From: Candidatus Omnitrophota bacterium
Lineage (GTDB): Bacteria; Omnitrophota; Omnitrophia; Omnitrophales; Aquincolibacteriaceae
NCBI GenBank assembly: GCA_023247135.1
Contig: JAHFHB010000027.1
Coordinates: forward strand, 1 to 12,697
Length of the DNA: 12,697 bases
Direction: 5' to 3'
Shown: one piece after another, positions 1 through 5,912 of the stretch
Numbering within the stretch: the first letter of the stretch is position 1
Layout of the letters: every line of letters begins with the position of its first letter
Made by a program: the position numbers and the translations under genes
Notes under the pieces: generated by a model
Databases searched by the model: none
What the model was told of the DNA's origin: nothing
What the model saw: the letters and a program-made list of their open reading frames with translations, nothing else

Positions 1-822
1 AATCGCCCGAGGCAGTATTCCTTCCTTAATCCATTTTTTCATTTCATCGTAGGAGTCCGTGTCTTTATAGGAATCGCATTCCCGAATCCAGTTATTGCGA
101 ACAGTCAGTTTTTTCTCTTTCATCGCCTCAATAAAACCTTCCCGCTTTTCCCGGCCATCGATAGAAGGAAGACGGATTATTTTCCCATGCACCTTAAAAT
201 TTATCTCGGATGGCCTTGTCAGAAACCCGATTTTTTTATACCCCTTATCAGCAAGATACGAAATCGCCAGCCTCATACCCTCGCGCGGATCAACATAAAG
301 AATATTTGAGGAAAGCCATGGGTAGTAGTCATTAAAAACAACCAAAGGCAGCTTGGCTGAAGTTTTCTCTACAAGCTTTATGAGTTCAAGATCCATACGC
401 CATGTCACAATAAGTAAGCCATCGACGCCATGCTCACTGAGGATTTCTTCCAGCCGGTGATAATCAAAGTTTTCCTTTAACTGGAAAATATCCAGTTCAT
501 GCCCTGTCCGGAATACCCGGTCGAGAATCCCAGACAAAAGCCCCATGTGATAACCCGACTGCATAATATGCTTAGAAAGAGACGTTAAAATTCCGATCCG
601 GTATTTTTCAATAGCCCTGCGTTTCCGGGCAAAAATGTTAGGCGTGTAATCGAGTTTCTGCATAGCCATCTCGATTTTGGCCCGCTTTACGGAGGCGACT
701 TCCATCCGCTTGCGGGGATTCAAATAACGGCTGACTGTCATCTTGGAAACCCCAGCAGCTTCTGCAATATCATTCAAAGAAGCCTTTTTCTTTAAATTTT
801 TAGAACCCATTTCCTCAGTCAT
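1..822 (-). CDS. LacI/GalR-family transcriptional regulator (partial, C-terminus outside window)
   Basis: Translation of the minus strand from the ATG at 822 gives an open frame of 274 residues that runs off the window edge at base 1, so the C-terminal part is missing. Residues about 15-34 form the LacI helix-turn-helix (SLNDIAEAAGVSKMTVSRYL), followed by the hinge-like segment ending QKLDYTPNIFARKRR. A periplasmic-binding-protein-like effector domain starts at KYRIGILTS and includes HGVDGLLIVTW, the FND loop and the YVDPREGMRLAISYLADKGYKKIGFL helix/strand typical of the family. The start is supported by AGGGAG eight bases upstream; a second in-frame ATG at 810 has poorer spacing. Family members are dimeric repressors that release DNA on binding a sugar or nucleoside. 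No target operon is visible, so the effector is unknown. Family assignment is secure; specificity is not. Confidence 0.93.
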   Translation of the reverse strand, partial: MTEEMGSKNLKKKASLNDIAEAAGVSKMTVSRYLNPRKRMEVASVKRAKIEMAMQKLDYTPNIFARKRRAIEKYRIGILTSLSKHIMQSGYHMGLLSGILDRVFRTGHELDIFQLKENFDYHRLEEILSEHGVDGLLIVTWRMDLELIKLVEKTSAKLPLVVFNDYYPWLSSNILYVDPREGMRLAISYLADKGYKKIGFLTRPSEINFKVHGKIIRLPSIDGREKREGFIEAMKEKKLTVRNNWIRECDSYKDTDSYDEMKKWIKEGILPRAI

Positions 823-855
823 ACAAACGTCTCCCTAGTTAATTTATGTCTTTAA

Positions 856-884
856 AATGTACCGTTAAAATACCGTTACATCAA
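856..884 (-). promoter_or_regulatory. Putative promoter of the LacI-type gene
   Basis: On the minus strand TTGATG (879-884) and TACATT (856-861) are separated by exactly 17 bases, each matching sigma-70 consensus at 4 of 6 positions. This would give a leader of about 27 nt containing the AGGGAG ribosome binding site. The spacer is almost entirely the repeated TACCGTTA element, so a regulator bound there would block the promoter. On the plus strand TATAGT (890-895) could be the -10 for the XRE gene, but no good -35 precedes it. Confidence 0.45.
858..880. promoter_or_regulatory. Putative operator between the divergent regulators
   Basis: TACCGTTA occurs twice as a direct repeat (860-867 and 871-878), 11 bases or about one helical turn apart. 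The whole 23-base stretch is also an imperfect palindrome with half-site TGTAnCGnTA. It lies between the divergently transcribed LacI-type and XRE-type genes and inside the putative LacI-gene promoter. Autoregulation by one of the two regulators is the natural inference. Which one binds cannot be told from sequence. Confidence 0.4.
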
Positions 885-933
885 CGGCTTATAGTCCGTG
901 GACAGATAGGCGACATTCGCCGAGCATACGGTC

Positions 934-1176
934 ATGGGACGTCAGCCAGCAGGAGAAGAAGAGCGAAAATTCGGGCTTGTGGTGAGAAAACTACGAGAGC
1001 AGAAGGGTTTTACCCAGGAGTCATACGCTGACCACCTTGGGATTGACCGCAGTTATGCGGGACGCATCGAGCGCGGAGAGGCATCAGTAACGTTGCATAA
1101 GATCCAGCTTATTGCGAAAAGCTTTGGAATGTCGAAGTGGGAACTCCTTAAAGAAGTCGAAACTAAAGCAGTCTAA
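934..1176 (+). CDS. Small XRE-family helix-turn-helix regulator
   Basis: An 80-residue protein that is essentially a single Cro/C1-type helix-turn-helix domain. The domain spans residues about 13-73 (FGLVVRKLREQKGFTQES, then YADHLGIDRSYAGRIERGEA with the recognition helix near residues 37-48), followed by TLHKIQLIAKSFGMSKWELL. Size and layout resemble controller (C) proteins of restriction-modification systems and short prophage or island regulators, but no restriction or methylase gene is in the window. It is divergent from the LacI-type gene and convergent with the polymerase gene. The ATG at 934 lacks a clear ribosome binding site. A short hairpin (GGCGA-CAT-TCGCC, 909-921) lies just upstream and could be an operator or affect initiation. 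DNA binding is confident; the regulated genes are unknown. Confidence 0.85.
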   Translation: MGRQPAGEEERKFGLVVRKLREQKGFTQESYADHLGIDRSYAGRIERGEASVTLHKIQLIAKSFGMSKWELLKEVETKAV

Positions 1177-1275
1177 CCCCCACCTTTTTTCTTATTTATC
1201 TTCCCTCAAAAAAATTAAGATCGGCAATTAAAATCGAATTTTTTTTGATTGGTCATTCTATTTAGAGAAAGGCAT

Positions 1276-2598
1276 TTAGACTTTTATCGCCCATACCGGG
1301 ATAGAGAGACGCTGACGGAAGGTTTCACCTTTCAGAAGATCCATTTTCCTCTCAGGCAGATCCCCTCTTTCTGAAATATGCTGTTTGTGCTTAGCTAGCC
1401 AAAGACTCGTGCCTAAATGAAGCTTATGTTTACCGTAAAGCTCACTCACCTCATCAATGACCCGGTTGATCGCTAAATAAGATTGGAGCCTAGGAACATT
1501 ATCAAAAAGGGAATATTGAACGGTGTTATCTGGTTCAATTTTGGAAAGGACAATACCGGTCAAACGGCATAACACATTTTCTTTAAAAATCTTCTCGAAC
1601 AATTCATTTATAATCGGCCCAATTTCTTGGGTCGAACATGAGCTCCGATCAAGTTCCGCCTCTGTGCCCCAAGATCTGAATTCCTGATCTCTGAGAAAAA
1701 TACAAATCCGTTTTGCTCTGAGTTTATATCTTCGTAATTTGATAAAAGCTGATTCTGCATTCCGAACAAGTTGCGCACGTACAAAGTCTTTATTGCTAGA
1801 AGGCGGGGTAAATGTTTTGGTTTTACTGATAGAATCATAATCGGTCTTCTCTTCCGTCACTAATGGGTAAACTGCTTCGCCTCTCAATTCATGCCATAAT
1901 TCTATTCCAATTTTCCCTAGTAGTTGCTTTGCCCAAGCTTCCGGCCGCGAAACATAATCCCAAACCGAGCGAACACCTTTTTTCATTAATAGCGCTACCG
2001 TATTAGGACCAAAGCCACAAACTTGTCCGAGTTCGATTTTGGGGAGGAATTGATGAAGTTCATTCGCCCGGACAACCGTAAATCCATTCGGTTTTTCATG
2101 CTTTGATGCAATTTTTGCCAGCGTCTTTGATGCACTGACTCCCACAGAAACTGTGAGTCCAAGCTGTTCCTGAATTTTTACTTTTATCTTAAGCGCAATT
2201 TCCGGGTATCCGGTTCGGTAAACTCTTCTCAGTCCAGAGAGATCCGCAAATGCTTCATCGATAGAATATTCTTCCACATCCGGAGTAAATTCTCGGATGA
2301 TCGAAAACATCCGCTTGGAGTATATGGAATAGGTTTCATAATCACTAGGAAGGCAAATGAGTTGCGGAAGGTGCCGCTTCGCTTCCCAGAGACGCATGGG
2401 CCGTTTTACTCCCAACGCTTTCGCTTCGTAACTGGCACACGCAACAATACCCCGCTCCTTTCCGGTCACTACTGGCTTTCCTTTAAGTTCCGGACGGAGG
2501 GCTTGTTCAACTGAGGTAAAAAACGCATCACAATCAATGTGGATGATAGGCCGTGGAAAAGAAGAAAGACTGAGGAGGTTATTTGTATTTTCTGACAT
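1276..2598 (-). CDS. Y-family translesion DNA polymerase (DinB/UmuC type)
   Basis: A 440-residue error-prone polymerase that copies damaged DNA. Numbered from the ATG at 2598, the palm motifs are IHIDCDAFF (catalytic Asp22; a Phe of the FF pair is the likely steric gate) and EEYSIDEAFADL (Asp114, Glu115). SVGVSASKTLAKIASKHEKPNG is the conserved Y-family finger/palm segment. A helix-hairpin-helix thumb (VCGFGPNTVALLMKKGV) and a little-finger domain follow. QYSLF at about 361-365 looks like a beta-clamp binding motif. The upstream in-frame TTG at 2619 lacks a ribosome site, while the ATG at 2598 follows GGTGG, so I chose 2598; this leaves a 20-base overlap with the LexA/UmuD-like gene and implies translational coupling. 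With that neighbour the arrangement mirrors umuDC, making it probably SOS-induced. Length is nearer UmuC (about 420) than DinB (about 350). Confidence 0.93.
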   Translation of the reverse strand: MSENTNNLLSLSSFPRPIIHIDCDAFFTSVEQALRPELKGKPVVTGKERGIVACASYEAKALGVKRPMRLWEAKRHLPQLICLPSDYETYSIYSKRMFSIIREFTPDVEEYSIDEAFADLSGLRRVYRTGYPEIALKIKVKIQEQLGLTVSVGVSASKTLAKIASKHEKPNGFTVVRANELHQFLPKIELGQVCGFGPNTVALLMKKGVRSVWDYVSRPEAWAKQLLGKIGIELWHELRGEAVYPLVTEEKTDYDSISKTKTFTPPSSNKDFVRAQLVRNAESAFIKLRRYKLRAKRICIFLRDQEFRSWGTEAELDRSSCSTQEIGPIINELFEKIFKENVLCRLTGIVLSKIEPDNTVQYSLFDNVPRLQSYLAINRVIDEVSELYGKHKLHLGTSLWLAKHKQHISERGDLPERKMDLLKGETFRQRLSIPVWAIKV

Positions 2599-3166
2599 TG
2601 GCCACCACGACCCCGCCAATCAGGAGTTCACTCTGGGGCTCAATATCAGAGTATTTTTTATTTGCAGCCCTTAAAATCACTTTGCCGTTTTTTTTATCAT
2701 AAAATTTCATGGTCCATTGCCCATCTACCTGCGCAATCACAATATCACCTGGCATAGCTTGCCGTCCGCGTTCAACCAAAACCAAATCGCCCTCTTTGAT
2801 TCCTTCATCAATCATCGAATCACCACTTACTTTTACAATATAAGTTGCGTTAGGCTTTTTAATCAAAAATTCATCGAGAGTTAGCGTATCAAGAAGCTCT
2901 TCTTCTGCGGGTGAGGGAAAGCCGGCTTGGACCGTTCCCAAGACTTTCACAACGCTTGAAATGGCAGAGGTAGGAATAATCTTACCGGTAGAGTCTTTTT
3001 CAATTAGCCCTTTTTCAATTAGCTTATCGACCAGAAAAGATGCAGCCGATTTAGATCTGTAATCAAAGAGGGTTTGAATCTCTGAAAAAGATGGTAGGCG
3101 TTTTTTATCTCTGTAGAATTTTTTTAGAGTGGCTAAAGTCTTATTAAGATCAATTTGAGTAGGCAT
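2579..3166 (-). CDS. LexA/UmuD hybrid: winged-helix repressor with self-cleaving S24 peptidase domain
   Basis: A 195-residue protein. Residues about 8-66 match the LexA winged helix-turn-helix (TLKKFYRDKKRLPSFSEIQT, then KSAASFLVDKLIEKGLIEKD). Residues about 75-195 are an S24/LexA peptidase domain that resembles UmuD more than LexA: VQAGFPSPAEEE contains the Ala81-Gly82 self-cleavage bond and the UmuD-type GFPSPA, VSGDSMIDEGI carries nucleophile Ser117, and WTMKFY carries general base Lys154. It probably represses its own operon and, after RecA-stimulated cleavage, may also supply the UmuD'-like polymerase partner. The dual role is inference; regulatory UmuD proteins of Acinetobacter are a known parallel. 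The Y-family polymerase gene overlaps its 3' end. There is no ribosome binding site, and the predicted transcript begins at or next to the ATG. No alternative start exists before the DNA-binding domain. Confidence 0.93.
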   Translation of the reverse strand: MPTQIDLNKTLATLKKFYRDKKRLPSFSEIQTLFDYRSKSAASFLVDKLIEKGLIEKDSTGKIIPTSAISSVVKVLGTVQAGFPSPAEEELLDTLTLDEFLIKKPNATYIVKVSGDSMIDEGIKEGDLVLVERGRQAMPGDIVIAQVDGQWTMKFYDKKNGKVILRAANKKYSDIEPQSELLIGGVVVANVRKYK

Positions 3167-3172
3167 GGAAAA

Positions 3173-3201
3173 ATTATATTAGAACTATCGTTCTAATTCA
3201 A
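3173..3201 (-). promoter_or_regulatory. SOS-controlled promoter of the LexA/UmuD-polymerase operon, probably leaderless
   Basis: Minus-strand TTGAAT (-35, 3196-3201) and a perfect TATAAT (-10, 3173-3178) are 17 bases apart. The -10 ends seven bases before the A of the ATG at 3166, so transcription should begin at or within a base of the start codon. The sequence before the ATG (TTTTTCC) has no ribosome binding site, consistent with a leaderless mRNA. Confidence 0.75.
3178..3197. promoter_or_regulatory. LexA-type SOS box (GAAC-N4-GTTC class)
   Basis: A perfect palindrome with 8-base arms, ATTAGAAC-TATC-GTTCTAAT. Its core GAAC-N4-GTTC is the SOS operator class known from Firmicutes and Actinobacteria rather than the Gammaproteobacterial CTGT-N8-ACAG. 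It fills the entire -35/-10 spacer of the promoter in front of the LexA/UmuD-like gene, which is the expected position for steric repression and supports autoregulation. Confidence 0.85.
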
Positions 3202-3305
3202 TTGTTTTCATGTCTTTATAGGGGAAATAGCAAAAAAGAGATTGATAGAGCTATTTATTTCCGATCCCCCTCACCCCTCATTAGCAAACCATTATTTCCT
3301 CCGGC

Positions 3306-3926
3306 CTATTGTTTCGCCTGTTCAACTGGAGGATTTTGAACTGTTTCCTTTAGGCGCTGTTCCTCTTGATAGAGTCTTTTTGCAACCGGCCACACGATAT
3401 CAAGGTAGTCTTTAAACTGACCTTCTTTTGATTCAAAAACATGCCTGGCGAAATCCTTCGTTCCTCGCACGGTGCAGTTATACTCAATGGATTCTCGCTT
3501 AGACTGTTCTTCAGGGAGCGGTTGTTTTTTCTTTCTTCTCTTATTTTGAGGGTCCATAAATATCTCGAGAGAATATAGAAATGTTACATCCACTTCATCA
3601 TTACTTAGACTTGTGAGGTGTCTTTCGAAATCCTTCCGGGTTTCATCGCAGCAAAAGAACTCTTTGCCTTCAAATAAAACACCCCAGATACCAAGCTTCT
3701 TCGTTTCCTTGCCCGCAATAGTCAAAAATCCTTGCGCACCATTCTCAAAAGTAACGACCCTATCCTTAGGTTTTTTGACGTCAAGCGGAACCTCTATTAA
3801 TCTTTTTATTTCAGCATCTTTCTCTACCTTGAGACAGTCTGAACACTTGGCCTTACTTTCCTTGACGTCTTCTAATGGTTCTATTTCACCGATGATTTTT
3901 TTACAGGATTGGCAGATGATTTTCAT
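3306..3926 (-). CDS. Hypothetical protein with N-terminal zinc ribbon
   Basis: A 206-residue protein I do not recognise. The frame stays open further upstream, but the ATG at 3926 is preceded by an excellent ribosome site (AAAGGAG, seven bases away), and translation from it opens directly with a zinc-ribbon: Cys5-x2-Cys8 and Cys28-x2-Cys31. The middle (about 50-135) looks like a small mixed alpha/beta domain including VVTFENGAQGFL and GIWGVLFEGKEFFCCDETRK. The C-terminal part is charged and helical, with a KRRKKKQ basic patch near residue 140. It lies 140 bases upstream of the LexA/UmuD gene on the same strand, but that gene has its own promoter. A short hairpin (GCGG-AATAAG-CCGC, 3939-3952) precedes the ribosome site. 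Real gene: likely, from the ribosome site and Cys pairs. Function: unknown. Confidence 0.7.
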   Translation of the reverse strand: MKIICQSCKKIIGEIEPLEDVKESKAKCSDCLKVEKDAEIKRLIEVPLDVKKPKDRVVTFENGAQGFLTIAGKETKKLGIWGVLFEGKEFFCCDETRKDFERHLTSLSNDEVDVTFLYSLEIFMDPQNKRRKKKQPLPEEQSKRESIEYNCTVRGTKDFARHVFESKEGQFKDYLDIVWPVAKRLYQEEQRLKETVQNPPVEQAKQ

Positions 3927-4026
3927 AGTTTCTCCTTTGCGGCTTATTCCGCGTAAGAAACCATAATAATCAATTAAAGGGAATTTAAAATCGAAGGTTC
4001 TGGCTGGATTTTCTGCTAACAAACAT

Positions 4027-4076
4027 AAAAAAAGGCAACAACCAAAGGGGGTTACCCCACTTAGCTGTTGCCTTTT
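4027..4076 (-). terminator. Strong intrinsic terminator downstream of tmRNA (usable in both directions)
   Basis: GGCAACA (4034-4040) pairs with TGTTGCC (4066-4072), and the stem extends through flanking A/T. Inside is a second stem built on GGGG-GTTA-CCCC. On the minus strand the hairpin is followed by seven T's (4027-4033), a textbook Rho-independent terminator for transcription coming from tmRNA. On the plus strand it is followed by TTTT. Confidence 0.85.
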
Positions 4077-4084
4077 AAATCTAT

Positions 4085-4209
4085 CGCCAAAAGCACTGTT
4101 TTTACGGCACAGTTGCCTTATGGCGGCGTTGGGGCTTTAATCCGGACTAACTTGCCGTTTTCATAGAGATAACTCTCTATATCGTATAGGCAAGCGTCCG
4201 GTTTACCCC
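4085..4209 (-). ncRNA. Highly structured RNA segment between tmRNA 3' end and its terminator (unidentified)
   Basis: This segment folds into two domains. The first is four nested helices on one axis: GGGG/CCCC (4131-4134/4206-4209), CCGGAC/GTCCGG (4142-4147/4196-4201), CTTGCC/GGCAAG (4151-4156/4189-4194) and ATAGAGA/TCTCTAT (4163-4169/4174-4180). The second is a small three-way-like fold: CGCC/GGCG (4085-4088/4125-4128) enclosing ACTGT/ACAGT (4095-4099/4109-4113) and GCC/GGC (4115-4117/4122-4124). On the minus strand it sits in the transcribed trailer of tmRNA. It matches no RNA family I can name. It could be an extended processing trailer, a separate small RNA, or the end of an integrated element. 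Confidence 0.45.
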
Positions 4210-4212
4210 GGT

Positions 4213-4637
4213 TGGTGGAGGTGGAGGGAATTGCACCCTCGTCCAGGAAATTTGAGTGAGAAGGGTCTCCATGCTCAGTTCACAATTTGATTTTATCCGG
4301 CAAACTCCTGTAAACGGGATTTCGTCGAACGAGCTACATGGGCTTGTCATCAACCCCGTAGCCGGGTTGATGAGGCAATCTGCTAAATGTCGCTATGCAG
4401 GCTCAGCAGATATCGGCCGCATAACGTCGCTGTCAATTAAGCAGCGATAGGAAGAGCGAAGGGCACCGGGCCCGCGATGGGTCCGACTGCTCTTTCGCTC
4501 CAGCTGATGTTGTCAGCATTTATATTGTGTCAGGTTTTTCCGTGTTTCCACGTCCCCCTTGCGGGGTAAGAGGCCTCCCGACAACCTCTGCATGCTCCCT
4601 CTCAGACAAGGATCCCCTGTCGAACCTATTCACCCCC
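4213..4637 (-). ncRNA. ssrA: tmRNA (transfer-messenger RNA)
   Basis: The RNA rescues ribosomes stalled on broken mRNA, adding a degradation tag together with SmpB. The 5' end GGGGGTGAATAGGTTCGACAG is the conserved tmRNA start; the 3' end has a T-arm (GAGGG, 7-base loop, CCCTC) and an encoded CCA. The 7-base acceptor stem GGGGGTG/CACCTCC includes a G3.U70 wobble, the alanine identity element, with A73. The tag frame starts at a GCT resume codon (4517-4515) and ends at TAA (4439-4437): 26 residues beginning ADNISW and ending PFALPIAA. A hydrophobic ...AA end is typical, but the tag is long. A hairpin with 7-base arms (4454-4460/4494-4500) lies within the tag frame. At 425 nt the RNA is longer than E. 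coli's (about 363). A 9-base-arm hairpin near 4349-4373 belongs to the pseudoknot region. smpB lies about 530 bases upstream on the same strand. Confidence 0.96.
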
Positions 4638-4670
4638 GTCCAGACAAAGAACAACGTACAGGAACACGCA

Positions 4671-4700
4671 AGTATAGCACTTTCAGGAGGGCATTCTCAA
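4671..4700 (-). promoter_or_regulatory. Promoter of ssrA
   Basis: Minus-strand TTGAGA (-35, 4695-4700) and TATACT (-10, 4671-4676), each 5/6 to consensus with an 18-base spacer. Transcription would start near 4664, leaving a 5' leader of about 27 nt for RNase P to remove. Confidence 0.75.
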
Positions 4701-4725
4701 GCACGGGGGATTGGCGGGAAAAAGG

Positions 4726-5136
4726 TCAGGCAGGCTGGGCGTTAATCAATTCGGCGGCTTTGCGGTTGTCGCTGGTCGAAAAAACTCCCGTGATTTTGAA
4801 GCCGTCGCCGCTCGTTCCATAAACATAATGAATAAAAATGCCATGGCTCCCAAGCAGACGCGCCACGGGAGCCAAGGTGCCGACTTTATTCTCAAACTCG
4901 ACCACCAGCGCCTCGCGCTCATCCACCGCCGGAATAAAATGCGTAAGGCATTTGCGGGCTTTGGCCGGATCTTTGGTGACAAGCTGAAGATGCCCCTCCC
5001 CATTTTCGTTCGAGTATGCAGAGAGGTGCAGGATATCAACGCCTTCCAGGGATAAGGAGATGACAATACGCCCTAAAAGGCCGGGCTCATTACGGGCTTT
5101 GAGATGAAGTTCGGGAATAAGCGTTGCACGCGCCAT
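4726..5136 (-). CDS. Tandem ACT-domain protein
   Basis: A 136-residue protein built of two ACT-like modules. Residues about 7-70 read LHLKARNEPGLLGRIVISLS, then ILHLSAYSNENGEGHLQLVT. Residues about 74-133 read ALVVEFENKVGTLAPVARLL, then IHYVYGTSGDGFKITGVFST. The NEPGLLGR and NKVGTLAPVA turns are the usual ligand-site glycines. ACT domains bind amino acids and control enzymes or act as stand-alone sensors; there is no catalytic domain here, so an amino-acid-responsive partner protein is likely but unnamed. The ATG at 5136 has GGAG about eight bases upstream. It lies 29 bases downstream of smpB on the same strand, so the two are probably cotranscribed, and ssrA with its own promoter follows. 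Confidence 0.85.
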   Translation of the reverse strand: MARATLIPELHLKARNEPGLLGRIVISLSLEGVDILHLSAYSNENGEGHLQLVTKDPAKARKCLTHFIPAVDEREALVVEFENKVGTLAPVARLLGSHGIFIHYVYGTSGDGFKITGVFSTSDNRKAAELINAQPA

Positions 5137-5165
5137 GATTTAACTCCGGGTTCCAGGTTGGTTTA

Positions 5166-5627
5166 TTATCGGCTACGGCGCTGGTGAGATTTAATGGCTT
5201 GATTCGTCTCGCGGTCATGAATGCGGCGTTTGATCGTTTCGCGTTTATCGTGGGCCTTTTTCCCCTGCCCCAGGGCAATTTCGACTTTCACATGCCCCTT
5301 TTTAAAATACATTTTCGTTGGAACAAGCGTCGTACCTTTGCCCTTGATTTTGGTTTCGATGCGGATGATTTCGGCACGGTTCAACAGGAGTTTGCGCGTG
5401 CGGATGGGATCAATGCCCGTGAGCGACTGCACGTGCGAATACGGCGCGATGTGGCAATTAAAGAGATGAATTTCGCCTTTGATCAAACGAGCAAAGCTGT
5501 CCTTGAGATTGACTTTGCCTTCACGGATGGATTTGACTTCACAGCCTAAAAGGACGATTCCCGCCTCATAATTTTCCAGCAGGAAATAATCATGGCGTGC
5601 CTTACGGTTTTCAATCGTTGAATTCAT
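5166..5627 (-). CDS. smpB: SsrA-binding protein SmpB
   Basis: A 153-residue protein of normal length for SmpB, which binds the tRNA-like part of tmRNA and stands in for the missing codon-anticodon pair in stalled ribosomes. Recognisable family segments: ENRKARHDYFLLENYEAGIV, LLGCEVKSIREGKVNLKDSF (the conserved OB-fold RNA-binding face), NRAEIIRIETKIKGKGTTLV PTKMYFKKGHVKVEIALGQGKK, and the basic tail HDKRETIKRR that enters the mRNA channel. The ATG at 5627 lacks an obvious ribosome site, but the product begins just where SmpB proteins normally begin. Its RNA partner ssrA is on the same strand, separated only by the ACT-domain gene, which supports the assignment. Confidence 0.97.
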   Translation of the reverse strand: MNSTIENRKARHDYFLLENYEAGIVLLGCEVKSIREGKVNLKDSFARLIKGEIHLFNCHIAPYSHVQSLTGIDPIRTRKLLLNRAEIIRIETKIKGKGTTLVPTKMYFKKGHVKVEIALGQGKKAHDKRETIKRRIHDRETNQAIKSHQRRSR

Positions 5628-5753
5628 AGATGATCAAGAGCGCTTCGTTGATTGCAACGAAGTACCGGGTAGGAAAGACATGAACAAATGTCGTAAGCGC
5701 TGCGTTATTTTCGCACCTGTGCGGTGACAGACACAGCTATTCACCAGTGATGG

Positions 5754-5773
5754 ATCCCCGCTTCCGCGGGGAT
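5754..5773. repeat. REP-like palindrome (ATCCCCGC...GCGGGGAT)
   Basis: ATCCCCGC-TTCC-GCGGGGAT with flanks TGG and GACA. This is the widespread short extragenic palindrome read on the other strand as GTCATCCCCGCGGAAGCGGGG. Such elements are dispersed in many genomes and are often spread by REP-associated transposases. Only one copy is in this window. Confidence 0.7.
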
Positions 5774-5866
5774 GACACAAGGAACATAAACAGAAAATAC
5801 ATAAAAAAAGAACATGCCGTGTGTTTTCCCTCACATTTTTCGATCAAAAATGTGTAAGGAACGAAC

Positions 5867-5912
5867 GTGCCGTACAGTACGCGCACTTCATTGGTGCGCG
5901 ACTGTACGGCAC
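5867..5912. repeat. 46-base near-perfect hairpin
   Basis: GTGCCGTACAGT (5867-5878) pairs with ACTGTACGGCAC (5901-5912). The inner arms CGCGCAC (5880-5886) and GTGCGCG (5894-5900) continue the stem after one unpaired A. The loop is TTCATTG. No T-run follows on either strand, so it does not look like a simple terminator. Confidence 0.8.

Noticed and set aside
1177..1275. Terminator between the convergent XRE and polymerase genes
   Set aside because: T-rich and A-rich stretches are present but only a very weak stem (AATC/GATT) can be drawn; not strong enough to report.
4085..4209. Integron attC site or group I intron at the ssrA end
   Set aside because: The helices lack matching RYYYAAC/GTTRRRY core sites, and the tmRNA T-arm is uninterrupted, so neither element is supported.
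4256..4822. Plus-strand open frames of 64-87 residues
   Set aside because: They lie across the tmRNA gene and its promoter; the RNA explains the sequence.
5634..5834. 66-residue minus-strand open frame containing HPRGSGDP
   Set aside because: This peptide is the familiar translation of the REP-like palindrome at 5754-5773; there is no ribosome site and the stretch is full of palindromes.
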